DNA of 64,000 bases from Isoetes taiwanensis (GCA_021234155.1 JAJEKV010000425.1:62001-126000); one strand, 5' to 3'. Counted from the stretch's first letter, positions 47,410 to 60,240 are shown. The notes: a model not told the origin generated them from the sequence alone. Made by a program: numbers and translations.

Positions 47410-48200
47410 TTTAGAGGATGCATGTATGTGCATGGCTAAGGAAAAGTGTCCCGGCTGGATGGTGTGCCTATGGAATTCTTTCAGACTTATTGGGAATGAG
47501 CCGGAGAGTCAAATTGTATCAGGTCTATCTTATATTGCTCCTCATGAAATGGATAAAATTCTTAACACCGCTTACATTTCTCTCGATCCCTAAGGTAAAA
47601 AAGCCATCCACGATCAATGATTGGAGGCCTATTTTTTTCTCTCTCCTCGTATAAGATTATTGCAAAGCTTTGGGTAAAAAGCTTAAACCGGGTTCTAGCA
47701 TCCTCTATTAACAAGGTTCAGTCCCTGTTCATCCTGTGAAGAAACATCTTAACTAATGTTGCCGCAAATTTTATGAGGGCTTGTATTGGGCTAGGAAAAA
47801 ACAGCTGGTGGAGTTGTTTATCTTAAGCTCGATTTTACTAAGGCATATGACAAAGGTGCTACCGGGAGTTTTTGTCCAGTGTGCTTTTGGCTTTGGGTTG
47901 TGGTCCATGTTTTACGTAAACAGCTTATGAAGTCACACGCCAAAGACGAGCTACAAGGTGCCTGGGGAGCACCTCCGCTCTTTCGATGGGAAGAGGAGTC
48001 CGCCGTGGCTGCCCTCCCGCCCATTTTTGTTTACCATGGTGGCGGAGGCATTATCACAATTGCTTTTTACAAGCATAGAGATGAGAGAGTGGTAGAGGAT
48101 CGCCAGATTTGTAATCGGGCTTGTATGTATGACACTTTCCTTTGTGGCGTGAGAAGAAAGCAATTTGGCGAATGTTAAGGGTTTGTCGGATACATTTTCC
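47410..48200 (+). pseudogene. LINE reverse transcriptase domain remnant
   Basis: Readable in shifting frames: LSIPKVKKPSTINDWRPI (47575-47635), LDFTKAYD (47828-47851, first catalytic Asp), GVRRGCPP followed by an APFLFTMVAEAL-like stretch (about 47994-48050). The YADD block is not recognisable. These are RT blocks 1, A and B in the expected order and spacing. Confidence 0.82.
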
Positions 48201-48539
48201 TTGGCTTCCGGGTTGTCTTCTTTAATCGGGAAAGTGTTCGCCTCTGGGGCTTTGGAGACGCCTACCTCCCACCTTGTTTGTTTCTCTCCTTCCGGAAGGT
48301 ACTCCCGATGAATGAATAAAACCGCACTTCTGGGCATTCCTTTTTTGGGAGTGATATCTCTATGGGCTAATGTGGGATGAGATTTTGCAGGGACTACGTA
48401 ACATAACTGAATTGGTGAAAGGATAGTAAGTTGTCGATGGCAAAAGCGGGTGATTACTGTAGCTAAGTCGCTTTGTAGCACCCATTTATACACAAATGGG
48501 CCCCTGTTATGTTAGCTCCGTAATGCAAGGTTCAAGAAT

Positions 48540-49560
48540 TGGATAGAATTGTCCCAAAACTTTGTTTGGGGAGGGCCCCGCAGAGGAGCAGTGGTTAAAG
48601 TTGCCCGGGTGGAAGTGCCTCAGCCCTCGAGAGGATGGGGGTTTGGCAATCCTAGATTTGGCTTTGCATTCTAAGGTGTTAGTCTCCAAGTTTGTCCGGA
48701 GTATTCTCCATGAAGAGGTGTTCTCTCAGGTGCAGATTGCTTTTTATCCCCTCGAGAATTGTGTGGTTTTTCACAAGCCATCTGGTCCATGTGAAGTTGC
48801 CTTGGGCCTTGCTTTATGGTCTCAAAGCCGCTCCTACACACGTCACCCTTTCTCAAGGGTGTCCGCAGGCTGGAAGCATGTGCTAATGCTTTTCCGTGTA
48901 GACATGCATCAAAGATTTCATCACACTTCTCCTCTGCCATGGGTTCCTCCTCGCCCGGCTATACTTGCCTTTGGTCGCACCCTTTGCACGCCTGGGGCAG
49001 CCCGCTGGACTTCGGCCGCGTCTTCCACCAGAGAGGATTGGTATTGGCATGGCCAACCTGGCTCTTTGGGAGTTTTTTCAGTGCCCGCTGGCTTAAAAGC
49101 GTTGATCGAGCTATCCGGCAAAAGCAAGTGGCCTCCTGTATTCCATCGTGATATTCCCGTTTTTCTCTGGAGGGGTGGTCTTTCTCGATTTAGAAGGTTC
49201 ATTCAGGGTCAATGAGTCATGTTTTGTTCGCTCTTTAAGCACGGACATTGGTTATTCATGATACTTTACCTCCTTCCAAGTAAGTGGCACTTTGAAGCTT
49301 CGTGGTTCCCCAAACCTCCCGTCGGACATGGACTTGAACTCTCTCCCCACCAAAGGTTAGGGTTCTTTGTGGCAAGTGGTGCACGCGGCCGCATTAGGGT
49401 AAATGTTCTTGTGCATAGATTTAAGCCACCGGTGACTTTTTATTTGCCCCATGCCGTGGCTCTCATCGAGTCCATTGAACATTGTCTAGTCTTGTGCCCA
49501 CATTTGCAATTTTGCATGGGATTGGGGATGTGTAACTAGAAGATACTCCTTCATGTGTTT
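48540..49560 (+). pseudogene. LINE ORF2 C-terminal region with zinc-binding block
   Basis: The open frame 48562-49215 contains KLPGWKCLSPREDGGLAILD, LALHSKVLVSKFVRSI, matching the W...C.P...GGL.I.DL...N.AL..K segment downstream of LINE RT domains. At about 49450-49505 HAVALIESIEHCLVLCPHL resembles the C-terminal CCHC-type RT zinc domain. Confidence 0.78.
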
Positions 49561-49965
49561 CCAAAATTTCATGGTCCTCTCCTAAGAAGCAAAGGCTTTC
49601 CATCCGCGATAAGGCGTGGTTGGTTTGGTTGATTTGAAACGGCGTTGTTTATGGATTTTTAAGGGATTCAAAGAACTGGCGGCCTCTTTAGTTCCACGAC
49701 TCGCAGACATAAGCTATTCCGTAGTTTTCTTGTGTTTACCGCCTAGAGGAGACAAAGTTTTGCATCCGGGCGTAGATATTTTGCACATTGTAAATCTGTA
49801 ATGGAGAATTTGTATGCTGATTACTAGAGGTGATTGAAGCTTACGCCTAGTTTTTTAGTATGGAGGCTGAGGTGTCTTTGTCCCTTCTGGGGCATTCTTT
49901 TCCTCACTACTGCCTTGTATCATTGCCATTCTTTTAATATAAGTGTCTCAAAAAAAAAAAAAAGG

Positions 49966-50025
49966 AAATTGTGTATAACATAAAATATGGAAACGTTATT
50001 TTCGCACCGTAGCTACGGTGTTACA
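49966..50025 (+). repeat. continuation of the 60 bp palindromic repeat
   Basis: GTGTATAACATAAAATATGG... with CACCGTAGCTACGGTG at 50006-50021; originally contiguous with 43690-43797. Confidence 0.8.
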
Positions 50026-50097
50026 CTCTTGCATATCAAGCTGCTACTAAGGCACTCACCTTCAAACTATCACAAATCAAGGTGTTGCTCAACGAGA

Positions 50098-50690
50098 ATG
50101 GTAAAGAGTAAATCAGATAAGGCATGGGAGTTGTTTAGCACATGGTATGATAATATAGTAGAGAAAGAATGGAATTTTCGCCGGAAGTATCCGTAAGAGT
50201 TTGAGGAGGAGATAGAGGAGCCGCTTGATGCAACCATCGTATACAATAATTTTGCCCGACAAAGCGTTATGGCAGAAGAGTGTAACAGGACTACCAATGC
50301 ATATGGGGGCATTCTTCATAGCTTCATGGCTGGAGCTGGACCTGATCTGAAACCATGTTATGTGACTAATTTGCCTTTACTGAGCATGCAAGCTTTAATT
50401 AAGATATTTCTGAAGGCTGATCAAGACCAAATTAGGAGGTTTTTGAGGAGACTACCTGCAGAACTGTGCAGGGAAAAAGGCAAAGAAAGTTTTTACAGTG
50501 TAGATATTATGTTCAAGACATACATGATTTCTGATGAAGTCAGACCAAGATGCCGGTTCTTCTTCAAGTGTGGAGGTCGCTCAGATAGAATGTTCTGCCT
50601 CACCAGTAGAGGAGCAAATAGATCCTACAGAAAAGAAGCTCCTACTAGAAAACGAGGAGAATGAGGAGGTATTGAAGAGGAGGTCTCCGA
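50098..50690 (+). pseudogene. unrecognised coding remnant
   Basis: Consecutive frames (MVKSKSDKAWELFSTWYDNI near 50100; then MAEECNRTTNAYGGILHSFM from 50269 with PLLSMQALIKIFLKADQDQI, RRFLRRLPAELCREKGKESF) look protein-like, helical and charged, without a domain I can name. A stop at 50196 and a shift near 50560 break them. The segment directly follows the repeat array at 49966-50025, so it may belong to an unidentified element. Confidence 0.35.
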
Positions 50691-51454
50691 AAAAAACTTG
50701 TCTACTTGGGGGGTTAAAGCATATCCCATTTATGGGCTTCAAGTTTCTTGCCCTTTCCCTCAAACCCCATTGGAGTTGTTTTCATTCGCTTGCCTCGCTT
50801 GTGAGGGAATCATTTTCTTGGCAACCCTCTTCATTCCTTTGTCGCAGTTGATTTCATCTCCGTCACCAATTTTTATTTTCTACCTCCAATTCATTGAGCT
50901 TTTGCAGCATTGTTGAGACAAAGATTGTTGAAACAGTATATTAGAACCAATAACACTCAAAGGAATGCAATGACAACTTCGAAAACCAAATACCTTTGCC
51001 ATTGACGTTGCAAAAGACCGAGAACCGGGGCCGAGCTTAGATTTGGAAGATTCTTGCCAACAAACAGAGTTTAAATTGAAAAATTTTGCTCTATTTGCTG
51101 GCAAGAACTGGCCATAATTCGAATTCAAATAATGCTTGGGCGCGATGGCAAGGTCGTTGGTGCTCGATGGTAGCGATGGCAAGCTCGATGGCGCTGAAGA
51201 AGCTCGGATGGTGAAGCTCCGATGGTGGGAAAAGGAAAATCTTAGATGTAATCATCAAATTTTGTGGTCGTAGGAAATAATGATTGCAAAGTTAGGTACG
51301 AGGTTAGGTTCCTGAGGGGGGGAAGTTAGGTTGGGGAGAGTGAAAGTTAGGTATGGAGGGGGGAAAGGTAGGTTTGGGGTCCTACGTGATAGCCCCCCCA
51401 ATATACTCTTACAAGGCCCTTATTTGACCTCAAAAAAACTCTAATCGTTGTCAG

Positions 51455-51620
51455 CAATCTTATTGCTGCCATGGTTTTTCCCTCGAAAACCCTTCGGGGC
51501 GGGTTTTTTTTAATCCGGGCAGTAATGTGACTGCTGCGCTTTTTGTATGGGTCCCATAGACCGATTGGTCTCCGTGGACGATAAAAACAATTCTATTCTA
51601 TTCTATTCTATTCTGTTCTA
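51455..51620 (+). mobile_element. LINE 3' end with TTCTA tail
   Basis: CCCTCGAAAACCCTTCGGGG..., GTCCCATAGACCGATTGG... and ATTCTATTCTATTCT... repeat in the plus direction the terminus read on the minus strand at 14109-14280, including the pentanucleotide tail. A heavily 5' truncated copy. Confidence 0.75.
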
Positions 51621-51905
51621 CTCATAACCAAGTCTTCCAACTTGTATTTCAACACTCCATAGCTAACTTGAGTTCCAACAGGATCATTGGCCAATTTGTC
51701 AAATTCTAGCTGCAACTCTTCTTCTAGCATATCCTTTCTACCCTCAATCCGGCTGATTACCTTCAATGCATCCCTCCTTTTTGCTTCCACTTCATTCAAT
51801 AGGTTAATTTTCTTTTCTGAACCATGCTTAAGTAACTGGTTTATTATGTCAACATCAGACTTAGAATAGCCCAGAGCTCTAGCATTCTGATGCAATACCA
51901 CCTCC
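51608..51905 (-). pseudogene. coiled-coil coding remnant, unrecognised
   Basis: The minus strand gives a 97-residue frame with ARALGYSKSDVDIINQLLKH, EKKINLLNEVEAKRRDALKV, ISRIEGRKDMLEEELQLEFD. High Glu/Lys and heptad-like leucines indicate a helical coiled coil. An open stretch on the same strand to about 52000 (DWMDVAKTAKDLAKTS) may be its upstream part. It resembles in style, not in sequence, the remnant at 61980-62830. Confidence 0.4.
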
Positions 51906-52005
51906 TGCTAGATGTTTGAGGATTTGCCTGTTGTAGGTTCCTCTATAATATCTGAAGTTTTGGCAAGATCCTTGGCGGTCTTAGCAACATCCATCCAATC
52001 AACAA

Positions 52006-53855
52006 GGCGTTCCCTTCAAATGAAGAGTAAATGCCAGAGCAAAAAATGTAGAAATATAGTTTTGTTTGTTACCTGCTTCTTGCCATAAACCAATTCATAA
52101 TATTTGAAAAATTCTTCTTTCCATGCATTCTGAACTCTGCCTTCAGTGAATCCTCTTCTATTCTTTGGAGCTGCACCTTATACCTTATTCATAATTTCCT
52201 CGAGTCCGGATATGTGGATCTCAACATGTTTTTCATGAAGGTCTTTGACTTGGATCACTAACAAAAGTTTTCTCCTTGCTAGTAATTTTCCACTGCCGGA
52301 TCAAGAATTGGTGATCGGAATGGAGACAGAGAATGCAAGGGCGGGATAGCGAACGCGAGACAAAGCAGGTTGGTAAAGAAATTTAAAATCCGAAAACGGT
52401 GTAGTTGTAGAGTGGTGGATAGCATTAACCATGGCAGTTACTAGCGGTTCATGATTATAGGACGCCCTAATTTGTGCATTGGGTACATATATTAAAAGGG
52501 CTACATTTCGAGACACCCTTTCATGCTTTTACCCCTATGAGGATGTGGATGCATTATTTGGCAAGTATAGTTGTATACAGAAGCAGCAGACAATGACCAA
52601 CTTTTCTAGGCTAATGGAAATCTTGCATGAATGCACTACTCCAAACCTATAGGATCTCTCATAGAAGAAGTGCCTGATTGAGAGAGATTGATGAATGGTT
52701 ATGCATTGAATCTTGAAGGTCATTCTAAGCCCCTTCAACTCACTTTTTGGGTCAGAAAATGGGATTCCAATCTTTCAATGGAAGATGAGATCTTCAGAGG
52801 AGGAGTGGAGAGGAGGGGAAGAAATATGGCATGGAGATGAGAATGGCAAGCCTATGATACATCCAGGTCAATCAAAGATCTAAAACCTACTAAAGAAGTG
52901 AAGCAATTGGGATTGACTAAGGAAGGAAGGTGATTGATAGCTTACTGGAAGAAGGTGATTAACTTGTTGGGGGAGATAGACACATCCAATGATGCCACAG
53001 ACTTATGTTACTTTGTTAGATTTACGATTTACATGTTATCCCTAAAAGTAGATGGCTTAGATTAAACCTAAAAGTTCATATTGTGTTATTTTAAGGTCTA
53101 TATAAAGTTATAAAGAAAGGCAATTATGGGGACAAGTAGTTCATTTTTAGCGGACTAGAGGCCAGCCCACTATTCAGACTAACCCCCAAGTAGGGGCAGC
53201 TCTCCTATATCGAACGTATATGTTTGTTTATAGGGGTGCCCTACATCACCATTCAAACCTAATCCAATCTTACAAAGTCCTGGGCAAACTAAGAAGATCG
53301 CATATAAATTTTCATGTATTTTCTATAAAGACGAGAGAAATTTCTGGTTGAAAACTTGAAGAGGGAATATCATGAGATTTTTCAGTTAACTGTAAAAGTT
53401 TTCCCAACATTGGTTAGGCAACTTTTAATTAACACATGATGTTTACTAGTAGTCAAGGTCAAACACGTGGTCCAAGTTCACATCAAACCGAAGAAATCAC
53501 ATGATGTTTACTAGCCAAGGTCAAACACGTGGTCAAAGTTCACGTCAAACCAAAGAAATATGTCAAGGTCAAATATGTTGAAACATCACGCGCGTGGGTG
53601 CAAAATCGATACTGGGTAGCAAAAATCACCCTCCAGATGCCGCTTACATGTGCTTAAAATCGGCATGTTTTAAACACGACGTGCGTGTTTGACGTGCTGA
53701 CATGTAGGGTGCGCGCCCATCAAATGATACGCTGAGAGAATCATTAGCTTGAATGGTGCCGGAAACATGAATGCTTGTAGCCCACCATATTTGTGGATGG
53801 TGGGCTTGGCAATCGTGAATTCACGCAAAATGGAGGGGTTATTTGTCTCACATAA
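52006..53855. other. non-coding stretch with a 65 bp repeat
   Basis: No supported gene. A tandem pair containing ACATGATGTTTACTAG, GTCAAGGTCAAACACGTGGTC and GTTCAC(A/G)TCAAACC occupies about 53430-53562; the CACGTG core also appears in similar sequence at 63617-63660. Confidence 0.4.
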
Positions 53856-55486
53856 TGTGACGTCCCAGGAGAATATACTATAAATATGATATTCCTCGTT
53901 ACCATACAAGTCTACCTAGGTAGCCTTGTATGCCTTAGAAAGTGGCAAGGGGTGCACATCTAAGTTAATTGTTTAACTTAGATAACCTTAGGATAAGGCC
54001 CATTTCCACATGGCCTTATCCTATTGGGCAACCGCCACACGGCTCATCTTAGTGGTGCCACGTGGCATCCCATGTGGACCCACACCTATATTGGCTCTAA
54101 TCCTAACCCTAGACCCTTTTCCCACCTAGCACTGAACTTCATTCACATGCCCGAAACCCCGCTTCGAGCATCGCTCGTCATAGCCTGAAGGCCTCGGGAG
54201 GCAGCTTCTCCCTCGGAAGGTGTGCATGATCGTTGAGGGAGCAAGCCTTCACCCACGCCAAGGAGCATGGAGACTTTGGGGATGGGGGGAAGCCGAGGAG
54301 GAGGTAGGTTGAGTAGAGTTCATGTTAGTACATCCGGAAGTAGCACGTGATGGGTTAGTATTTCGCGGTGTCTAGAGTAGAGCCACCCTAGAATTTTGTT
54401 GAACATCTTGAACCCTAATCAAGGAACCCTAACCTAGTTAGATATGTATGATTAGGTTAAGATGTTCTCATTATGATTATCATGATATGATGTTATGGGA
54501 TGTTGGTTGATCATGTTGCTCCTCTTGTATTGGGAAGGGGGGTAGAGACCTAGGGCCATATGTAGTATGCTCCTAGTGTAGATCATTTAGTTCCAATTAT
54601 ATGCGGCGGCATAGGAACCCACCGGGCTATGGAAGCTATGATGTGACTCAGACACTACCACAACAGGGGCTAGAGGCAAGATGGAGGGTGGATCCCCGCA
54701 GAGTGGGGGCTCGGGGATCCCATAGTGGGCTAGGCTTATGGTCTGGGCCACTTCGTGGGCCGGTGCATGGGTCCGACACCTCCGGGGCAATGGTGTCAGC
54801 CTCTGCCTCTCAAGAGTTGCAAGTGTCAGCTTGGCTCTTGTTTTGGGGGTTCACGGGTACTAATCGTGTGTGTCGCCACGATTCTCTAGCTGCCCGTGGA
54901 GCCTCTAGACCCCGGGAAGGGGAGATGCAACCCTTCCTACCTCGCCTGGGACCGAGGTGGAGATGCACCTCGAGTAGTCCCGGATGGGTGATGCCATGGG
55001 ACTCAGATCCGGAAGGTTAGAGTCATGCCACAGCTGATGATTAGCCCATCCAAAGTATGCAATGTGAGGGGCGGATGGAGTGGTCAACCCTAGCCATTGT
55101 CTTGATGCCCCCGCCATTGTTGTGACTCGGGTCCGCTTCTATCTTGAGGCCTATCTAGTCAGCCGACCACCTTATGTGTCTGAGCCACGGGTAGGAGCTC
55201 TCATGTTTTATGGCATATGATTACGTTCTTTGCATCTATGGATATGTGGTTGAGCCACCTTCGAGGTAGTATGTTATGTTGCATTGCTAGTTCTCGACGT
55301 ATTTATCGCTTCCCTCCGTTATAGGAGCCCATAGGGGGGCATAGAAGACACCTTCGGTCCCTCCCCCGCACTAAGGGTCACCCGTGAGTGCGCGGGTAGA
55401 CGAAGAATTTTGGCGGTTGTTGAGCCGGACGGGGATTTCCTGTCGAGTGTACGCACGGGTGTCAGATATTTAGGTGGAGTGTCACA
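53856..55486 (+). mobile_element. solo LTR (1631 bp) of the histone-bearing element family
   Basis: Starts TGTGACGTCCCAGG, ends GTGTCACA, flanked by the exact 5 bp target duplication CATAA (53851-53855 and 55487-55491). No internal domain follows, so it is the product of recombination between the two LTRs of a former complete copy. End-to-end similarity with the minus-strand LTR at 32780-34277 places it in the same family; termini and several blocks are shared with element A. It contains a perfect G-box GCCACGTGGC at 54057-54066. Open frames within it (for example 54601-55020) are not genes. Confidence 0.95.
54057..54066. promoter_or_regulatory. G-box in solo LTR
   Basis: GCCACGTGGC, the palindromic core bound by plant bZIP and bHLH factors, about 200 bp into the LTR. 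In the minus-strand relative the corresponding region reads CCACATGG-type sequence, so the site is not strictly conserved. Confidence 0.35.
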
Positions 55487-55611
55487 CATAATTGTTAAAC
55501 CGAAATTCAACAATCTCCCTGCACCAATTTTGCAAAACATAGAAATCCGAGAGAGATGAAACTAATTTATAAAGCAATGATGTAGCATGGAAGAGAGATT
55601 ACAAGCAGATA

Positions 55612-57170
55612 TTGTCTGCAAAGAAGGTAGCAATGAAGAAGAATTCCCCTTCTAAAGCTTTACCTTCAAAGAAAGATAAGAAATTGAGACCGAGTGACCG
55701 CAGAATAAGAGAAACTTCAGGAGAAACCTTTGAAGTATTCAACCAAATTACTACAAATGTTTATGACAGTGAAAAAGACATATCCTTGACAGTCTTCTTT
55801 GGAGGACAAGGGACTTATCAATTGCTTCCATAAAGAAACCTAAGCAGTTTATTGTGGCCGAGCAAATGGTGAAGAATTTGAAGGAAACAATGCAAGAACA
55901 TAAGTATGAGAGGAATTATGACATGCTTCGTGTAAAAAAGTCCACCTTGATAATGTTAGCAATAGGTATAAATGGTACCAAGTCTATGAACCAAACAGAA
56001 GTGGCCAGATTGCTCAGCATCCCAAGAAAAACAATTTCAATTCCTTTTAAAAAAGGGTGCAAGTCAACAAAGGGGATGGACCTTGGTCGACATTCAGAAG
56101 GAGGAAGCGTAGCATGTTAGATTACAATAGAGAAGCTATTATCAAGTTCTGGACAGAGAATACAAGAGTATCTCCATATAGGAAAGATGTGAGGAGATAT
56201 ATATCAGAGACAGGAATAAAGTTGGAACATCCAATTCACCTTCTTGAAGTCAGCCAAGTAAGTATTCATCCAATATTCTAGGTTCATTACATGTGGCAAT
56301 TATTTGATATATTAGTTGCAATTCTACTTCAGGTTCAAAGAGGAGAATCCTGGTATCAAAAGGTTGAAACCGAGTTTTGTAAGGAGGATGCGTAAAAGGC
56401 ATACGTGCTGTTGTATCTATCACTTGAAGTTTGAATACATCTTGCAGGGGTTGAACAACGTGAGGAAATCAGGTGGAATTCGTGACAATTGCAACTGCCT
56501 TTGTGACATTTATGGCTCTGGCCAAGAATGTGCAGCCAATGAGCAAATAATAAGTGCAGCAGTGACTTATGGAGACAAGTGGTTTGCAGCAAAGTTGATG
56601 ACGATGAGTGGTTTGATCATAACTGTTTTGATGTTGGCATGGAAAAAATGTGGCTTAGATAGAATTAAAAAAATGTCCACAGGAAATGGATGGCACGGGT
56701 TCACTACTAGTTACTTGGAAGACATTTAAAAGGCAACTTGTGGGCCAAGACAGAGGATTTAGGGATCCAAGAGAGGCTTTGAGGTACAAACCTGTCTTAA
56801 GATTAGTACAGAAAGAAAGAAGTCCCAGAGAGTTTCAAGAGGATGTGAAGAAGGTAATATCAGATTTTGTTCCACAAATTACATGGCACATTGCAGGCCA
56901 ATCAGTTTAAGCAGTGCGTATCGTCATTTCCAGAAGATACAATTGTATTTGTTATTAACTTTGCAGAAAATTATAGCATCAAGATCCAAAATGAGCCCCA
57001 GTCAATGCAATGCCACACAGACCAACTTTCTATACTCGTTCACATAACATATAGACATGACAAGAGTGCGGATATTCATGTTCCTGTTGCAGACAAAGGA
57101 AGCCTTTCTAAAGAAGAAAAAAAGGAACACAAGATTGAAGCACATTAGGAATAGACTCAACAATGGTAGG
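55612..57170 (+). pseudogene. relic transposase-like protein, 5' part
   Basis: Broken consecutive frames: a basic start (MSAKKVAMKKNSPSKALPSK), a helix-turn-helix-like part (NQTEVARLLSIPRKTISIPF), then KRHTCCCIYHLKFEYILQGL and a Cys-rich CNCLCDIYGSGQECAANEQI, then near 56950 VFVINFAENYSIKIQNEPQS. I associate the last block (xFAENYxxxxQNEPQS) and the later WSDxxSSQFKSR block with an uncharacterised, widely scattered transposase-like family with a DDE-type layout; in relatives I recall Asp where this copy has Asn (56957-56959). Stops and shifts throughout, plus an insertion at 57197, inactivate it. Confidence 0.55.
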
Positions 57171-60100
57171 AAGACTTTAAAAGAGACTCACTTTTAAGTC
57201 GCATTTAATTAAAGTGGGTCTCATTTCATTCCCACTTTTATTTGGAACCCTGTTATTTTACACGAAAAGAATGAGGGAAACTTTTAAAACCGCATTATTG
57301 CTTTAGAAGATGCCTGTTTTCCTATGTGAAAAAAAATGTTAAGGAAAATTACGTGGTCTATTTTCGTTAGTTAGCGAGTCGAGAAGGTAAAGAGCAGATC
57401 TAAAACCAATGAAAATGCTATCTCGTTGTAAACAAAGTGGTACTCTGCCGTGAATTTTTATTCATAAATTATTTCACTACATTGTATTTTACAGTGGTTG
57501 AAGAGACCATGATGGTCAAGCTATCACAACTATTATATCGTTTTCGCACACAGACCACCTACTGGGAAAAAGGTTCGAGGTGTTCTAAGCCACGAAAGTA
57601 ACTTGAAGATAATAGAAATCTGAACGCGTTGGCCTTCAAGATGCATGTCACCAACCTCTTTTCGTCCTCTTTCTTCAATAAAAGGGTCTTTCCATGGCTC
57701 CTTTCTGTTCGCGATCTGGACTGGAAGAGATAAAACTGCAAGAGAAGTGACCCTACGCACAATAATAAAAAAAAAAACAATCGGTTCTAAGCGCCATTTA
57801 TGAAAAGCAAGTTGATTGCCTTTCCCACCGGAGTCGAAAAAGCGCATTTCATTGAAAACGCAGTTCGATGGCCTTTCACCGACTCGCGAGTCGAGAGAAC
57901 GTAGCTTCGGAGGGAAAAAAAAAAAAAGGGGTTTTGAGGGCCTTCTCGACTTCGAAATGAGAAAGGCCCTCAAGGCCCTTTTTCGGTTAGAATCGCTTTT
58001 CTCGACTCACACCAGTCGAGAAAGGCTCTTAAAGGGGCCTTGAGGGCCTTTCTAGACTACTGAAGCCCTCAACGCAAACAAAAAAAGAAAAAAAGAAAAA
58101 ATGAGGGCCTTTCTCGACCTATGCATTAAATGCCCAAAAGCCCATTGAAAAGATCAAAACTATATAAACCTATGCATTGAACTATGTAAGCCTATTAAGC
58201 CTATGCAAACCTATGCATTAACCTTGATAACTAGCCTGTTTAGTTAACTGGCAGGCCAAATAATGTATGCAAGTATTGCATACGTATAAAAAAAAATAGC
58301 CTTCATTAAATGCACCATTTTTATGCTTTATATGCACACACATTGCCTAGCAACATTTTTGATTAAATTTCTACTTAGTATAATCATTGGTTTGACGACC
58401 TAAAACTCATATTTATTCAACTTGACCATACCTAAAACTTAGACCCTTTAACCTTAAAATTAGAATTATGTGCCTTAGGCACATTTTCTACTATACAGTA
58501 TAAGTATAATGGTAACGTAATGTGTAACACGTAAACATATAGCATACTTATAAAAAGAGAAATTAGAATGTATAAATAAATATGTCAAATTATAATGCCA
58601 TATTAGTATTTATTTAATAATTGTTTTTTAAACGCCTTTTCTATACCCCGCCTTTTTTTCCCGCCATGCTTGAAATTTGAACTCTTTTCTATACCCCGCC
58701 TTTTTTTCCCGCCTATGCTTGAAATTTGAACTTTGGTACATACCTTTGGAACTGTTCTTTTGGGTCACCCTGCTTCTGGAATGTTGCAGCTTCAATACCG
58801 GTCAGTGCAATTCTCCATTCTCCATAGATGAGCTTGAATCATTCGGCACCTGGAAACCAAGAAAAATTGCTTAGTCGATTTTGGGACTTTGTTAAAAAAA
58901 AAAAATCCCAGTTTAATCTAAACGAACTCCGGATCCGCATCTTCCTCTTCCGCTTTTAAGAAATGAGCTTCCCAAACCGAACCCTGGCTATGGTAGACAC
59001 CTTCTGCTCTTAACTGGCTATGGCAGATCTCGATCGGCAAGCCACTGACGACTTAAACCACCCGACGACCACGCGGTCGATCGTTGCAAAAAGAACTCCA
59101 AATGCGTTACCGCCAAGCCAAGACGGGAAGAAAAAAGGTCTTACTTGCTGACTACAAAATAAGGAATACTGATTCTATTTCGAGGTGGATGAGGTGGGGA
59201 AACATCAAGATCTATAAAATATCTAGGTATTCAAGCCCAAATTTGAAGATTTAAGACCGGTCCGTACCTTTTCTTTGCCATTTTTCTTGATTCTTTTTTG
59301 CCGTATAGATCTAGACTAAACCGCAACAAACGCTAACAAATTTGTGAGAAATAGGATCAAGATAAGCCATATTTTACAAGAAACATGCTAAGGGAGGAGG
59401 AATCCATGACACAAAAGGTTTGTCGGAATCATACCTTTGAAGTCGGCCGGAATCGTTTCGTTCTTCATTCTCATGAGAAGTTTTTCGCGTTGATGCCGCC
59501 AAACCCGCATAAGAAAATGGCGTGCTTCTTCTTGAACGCTGGAATATAGCTTCGAAAACAGATTTATAAGAGTTTAAAAAAGCTTAGAGGAAGATCATGC
59601 TCATTTGGAAAGCTTCTGAGAAAAGCTTTAGAAGAACACCATAGTTGCTTTTCTAACTGCTTAAAAAAAAATGCCCTTTGAAGGTCCCCTCAGAGCAAGC
59701 ATTGGGCAAGCTTGCAAGGCAGGAAATAAACGGATTGGAGGACATGAATAAACGGATTGCATACCATCCCCATGCTTGGAGCTCTAAGGAGATCCCAGAT
59801 CCAGCAGTATGGTTACGGCAGCTTGGTGTAGGTATTTACACGGTTTAGTGCAGATGGCGGATGGCTTCAAAGATGGTGTAGGTATAGAGGTCCCGTTATT
59901 TTGGAAAGCCCCGGGGATTGCTTGCTTAGTGCAACGGCTATGGCTATGGCTATGGCGCCGGAATAAACAGAAGCGAGGAAAAAGGGAAGGTATGGCTATG
60001 GTGTCCATGCATATCTACACTTTCTTTGTTTTGGAAAACGCGTTTGCTTTGGCTATCTTCCTTCGTATTGGGAGCCATGGAGCTGGTCCATCACGATTCC

Positions 60101-60240
60101 CGCATCTTGCAGATGAAGATATGCCAAAGAGATGTGGAAGGAGGATCCTGTTGCCATGCACTATAGTTTTGAGCGAAGATTTAATGAAGATTTGAACCAT
60201 GGTGGATTCAGCTTTTTGGCCGAAGCTTCAGAAAAGGATA

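Larger units (their letters stand above)
43798..49965 (+). mobile_element. LINE (non-LTR retrotransposon), about 6.2 kb
   Basis: A 16 bp target duplication AAATTGTGTATAACAT flanks it exactly (43782-43797 and 49966-49981), and it ends with poly(A) (about 49949-49963). Within: an ORF1-like region (about 44200-46000, low similarity), endonuclease start at 46051, RT at about 47420-48180 and a C-terminal zinc-binding region to about 49560. Length and order match full-length plant L1-type elements. All reading frames carry many stops and shifts, so it is inactive. Confidence 0.9.

Noticed and set aside
48671-49202. Minus-strand open frames across the LINE
   Set aside because: Antisense to the ORF2 C-terminal region, which has family blocks on the plus strand.
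38780-50025. CRISPR-like reading of the spaced repeats
   Set aside because: Units are degenerate, spacers are not uniform, and the genome is clearly a plant nuclear one.
54601-55020. 139-codon open frame
   Set aside because: Lies entirely inside the solo LTR and is not kept in the related LTRs.
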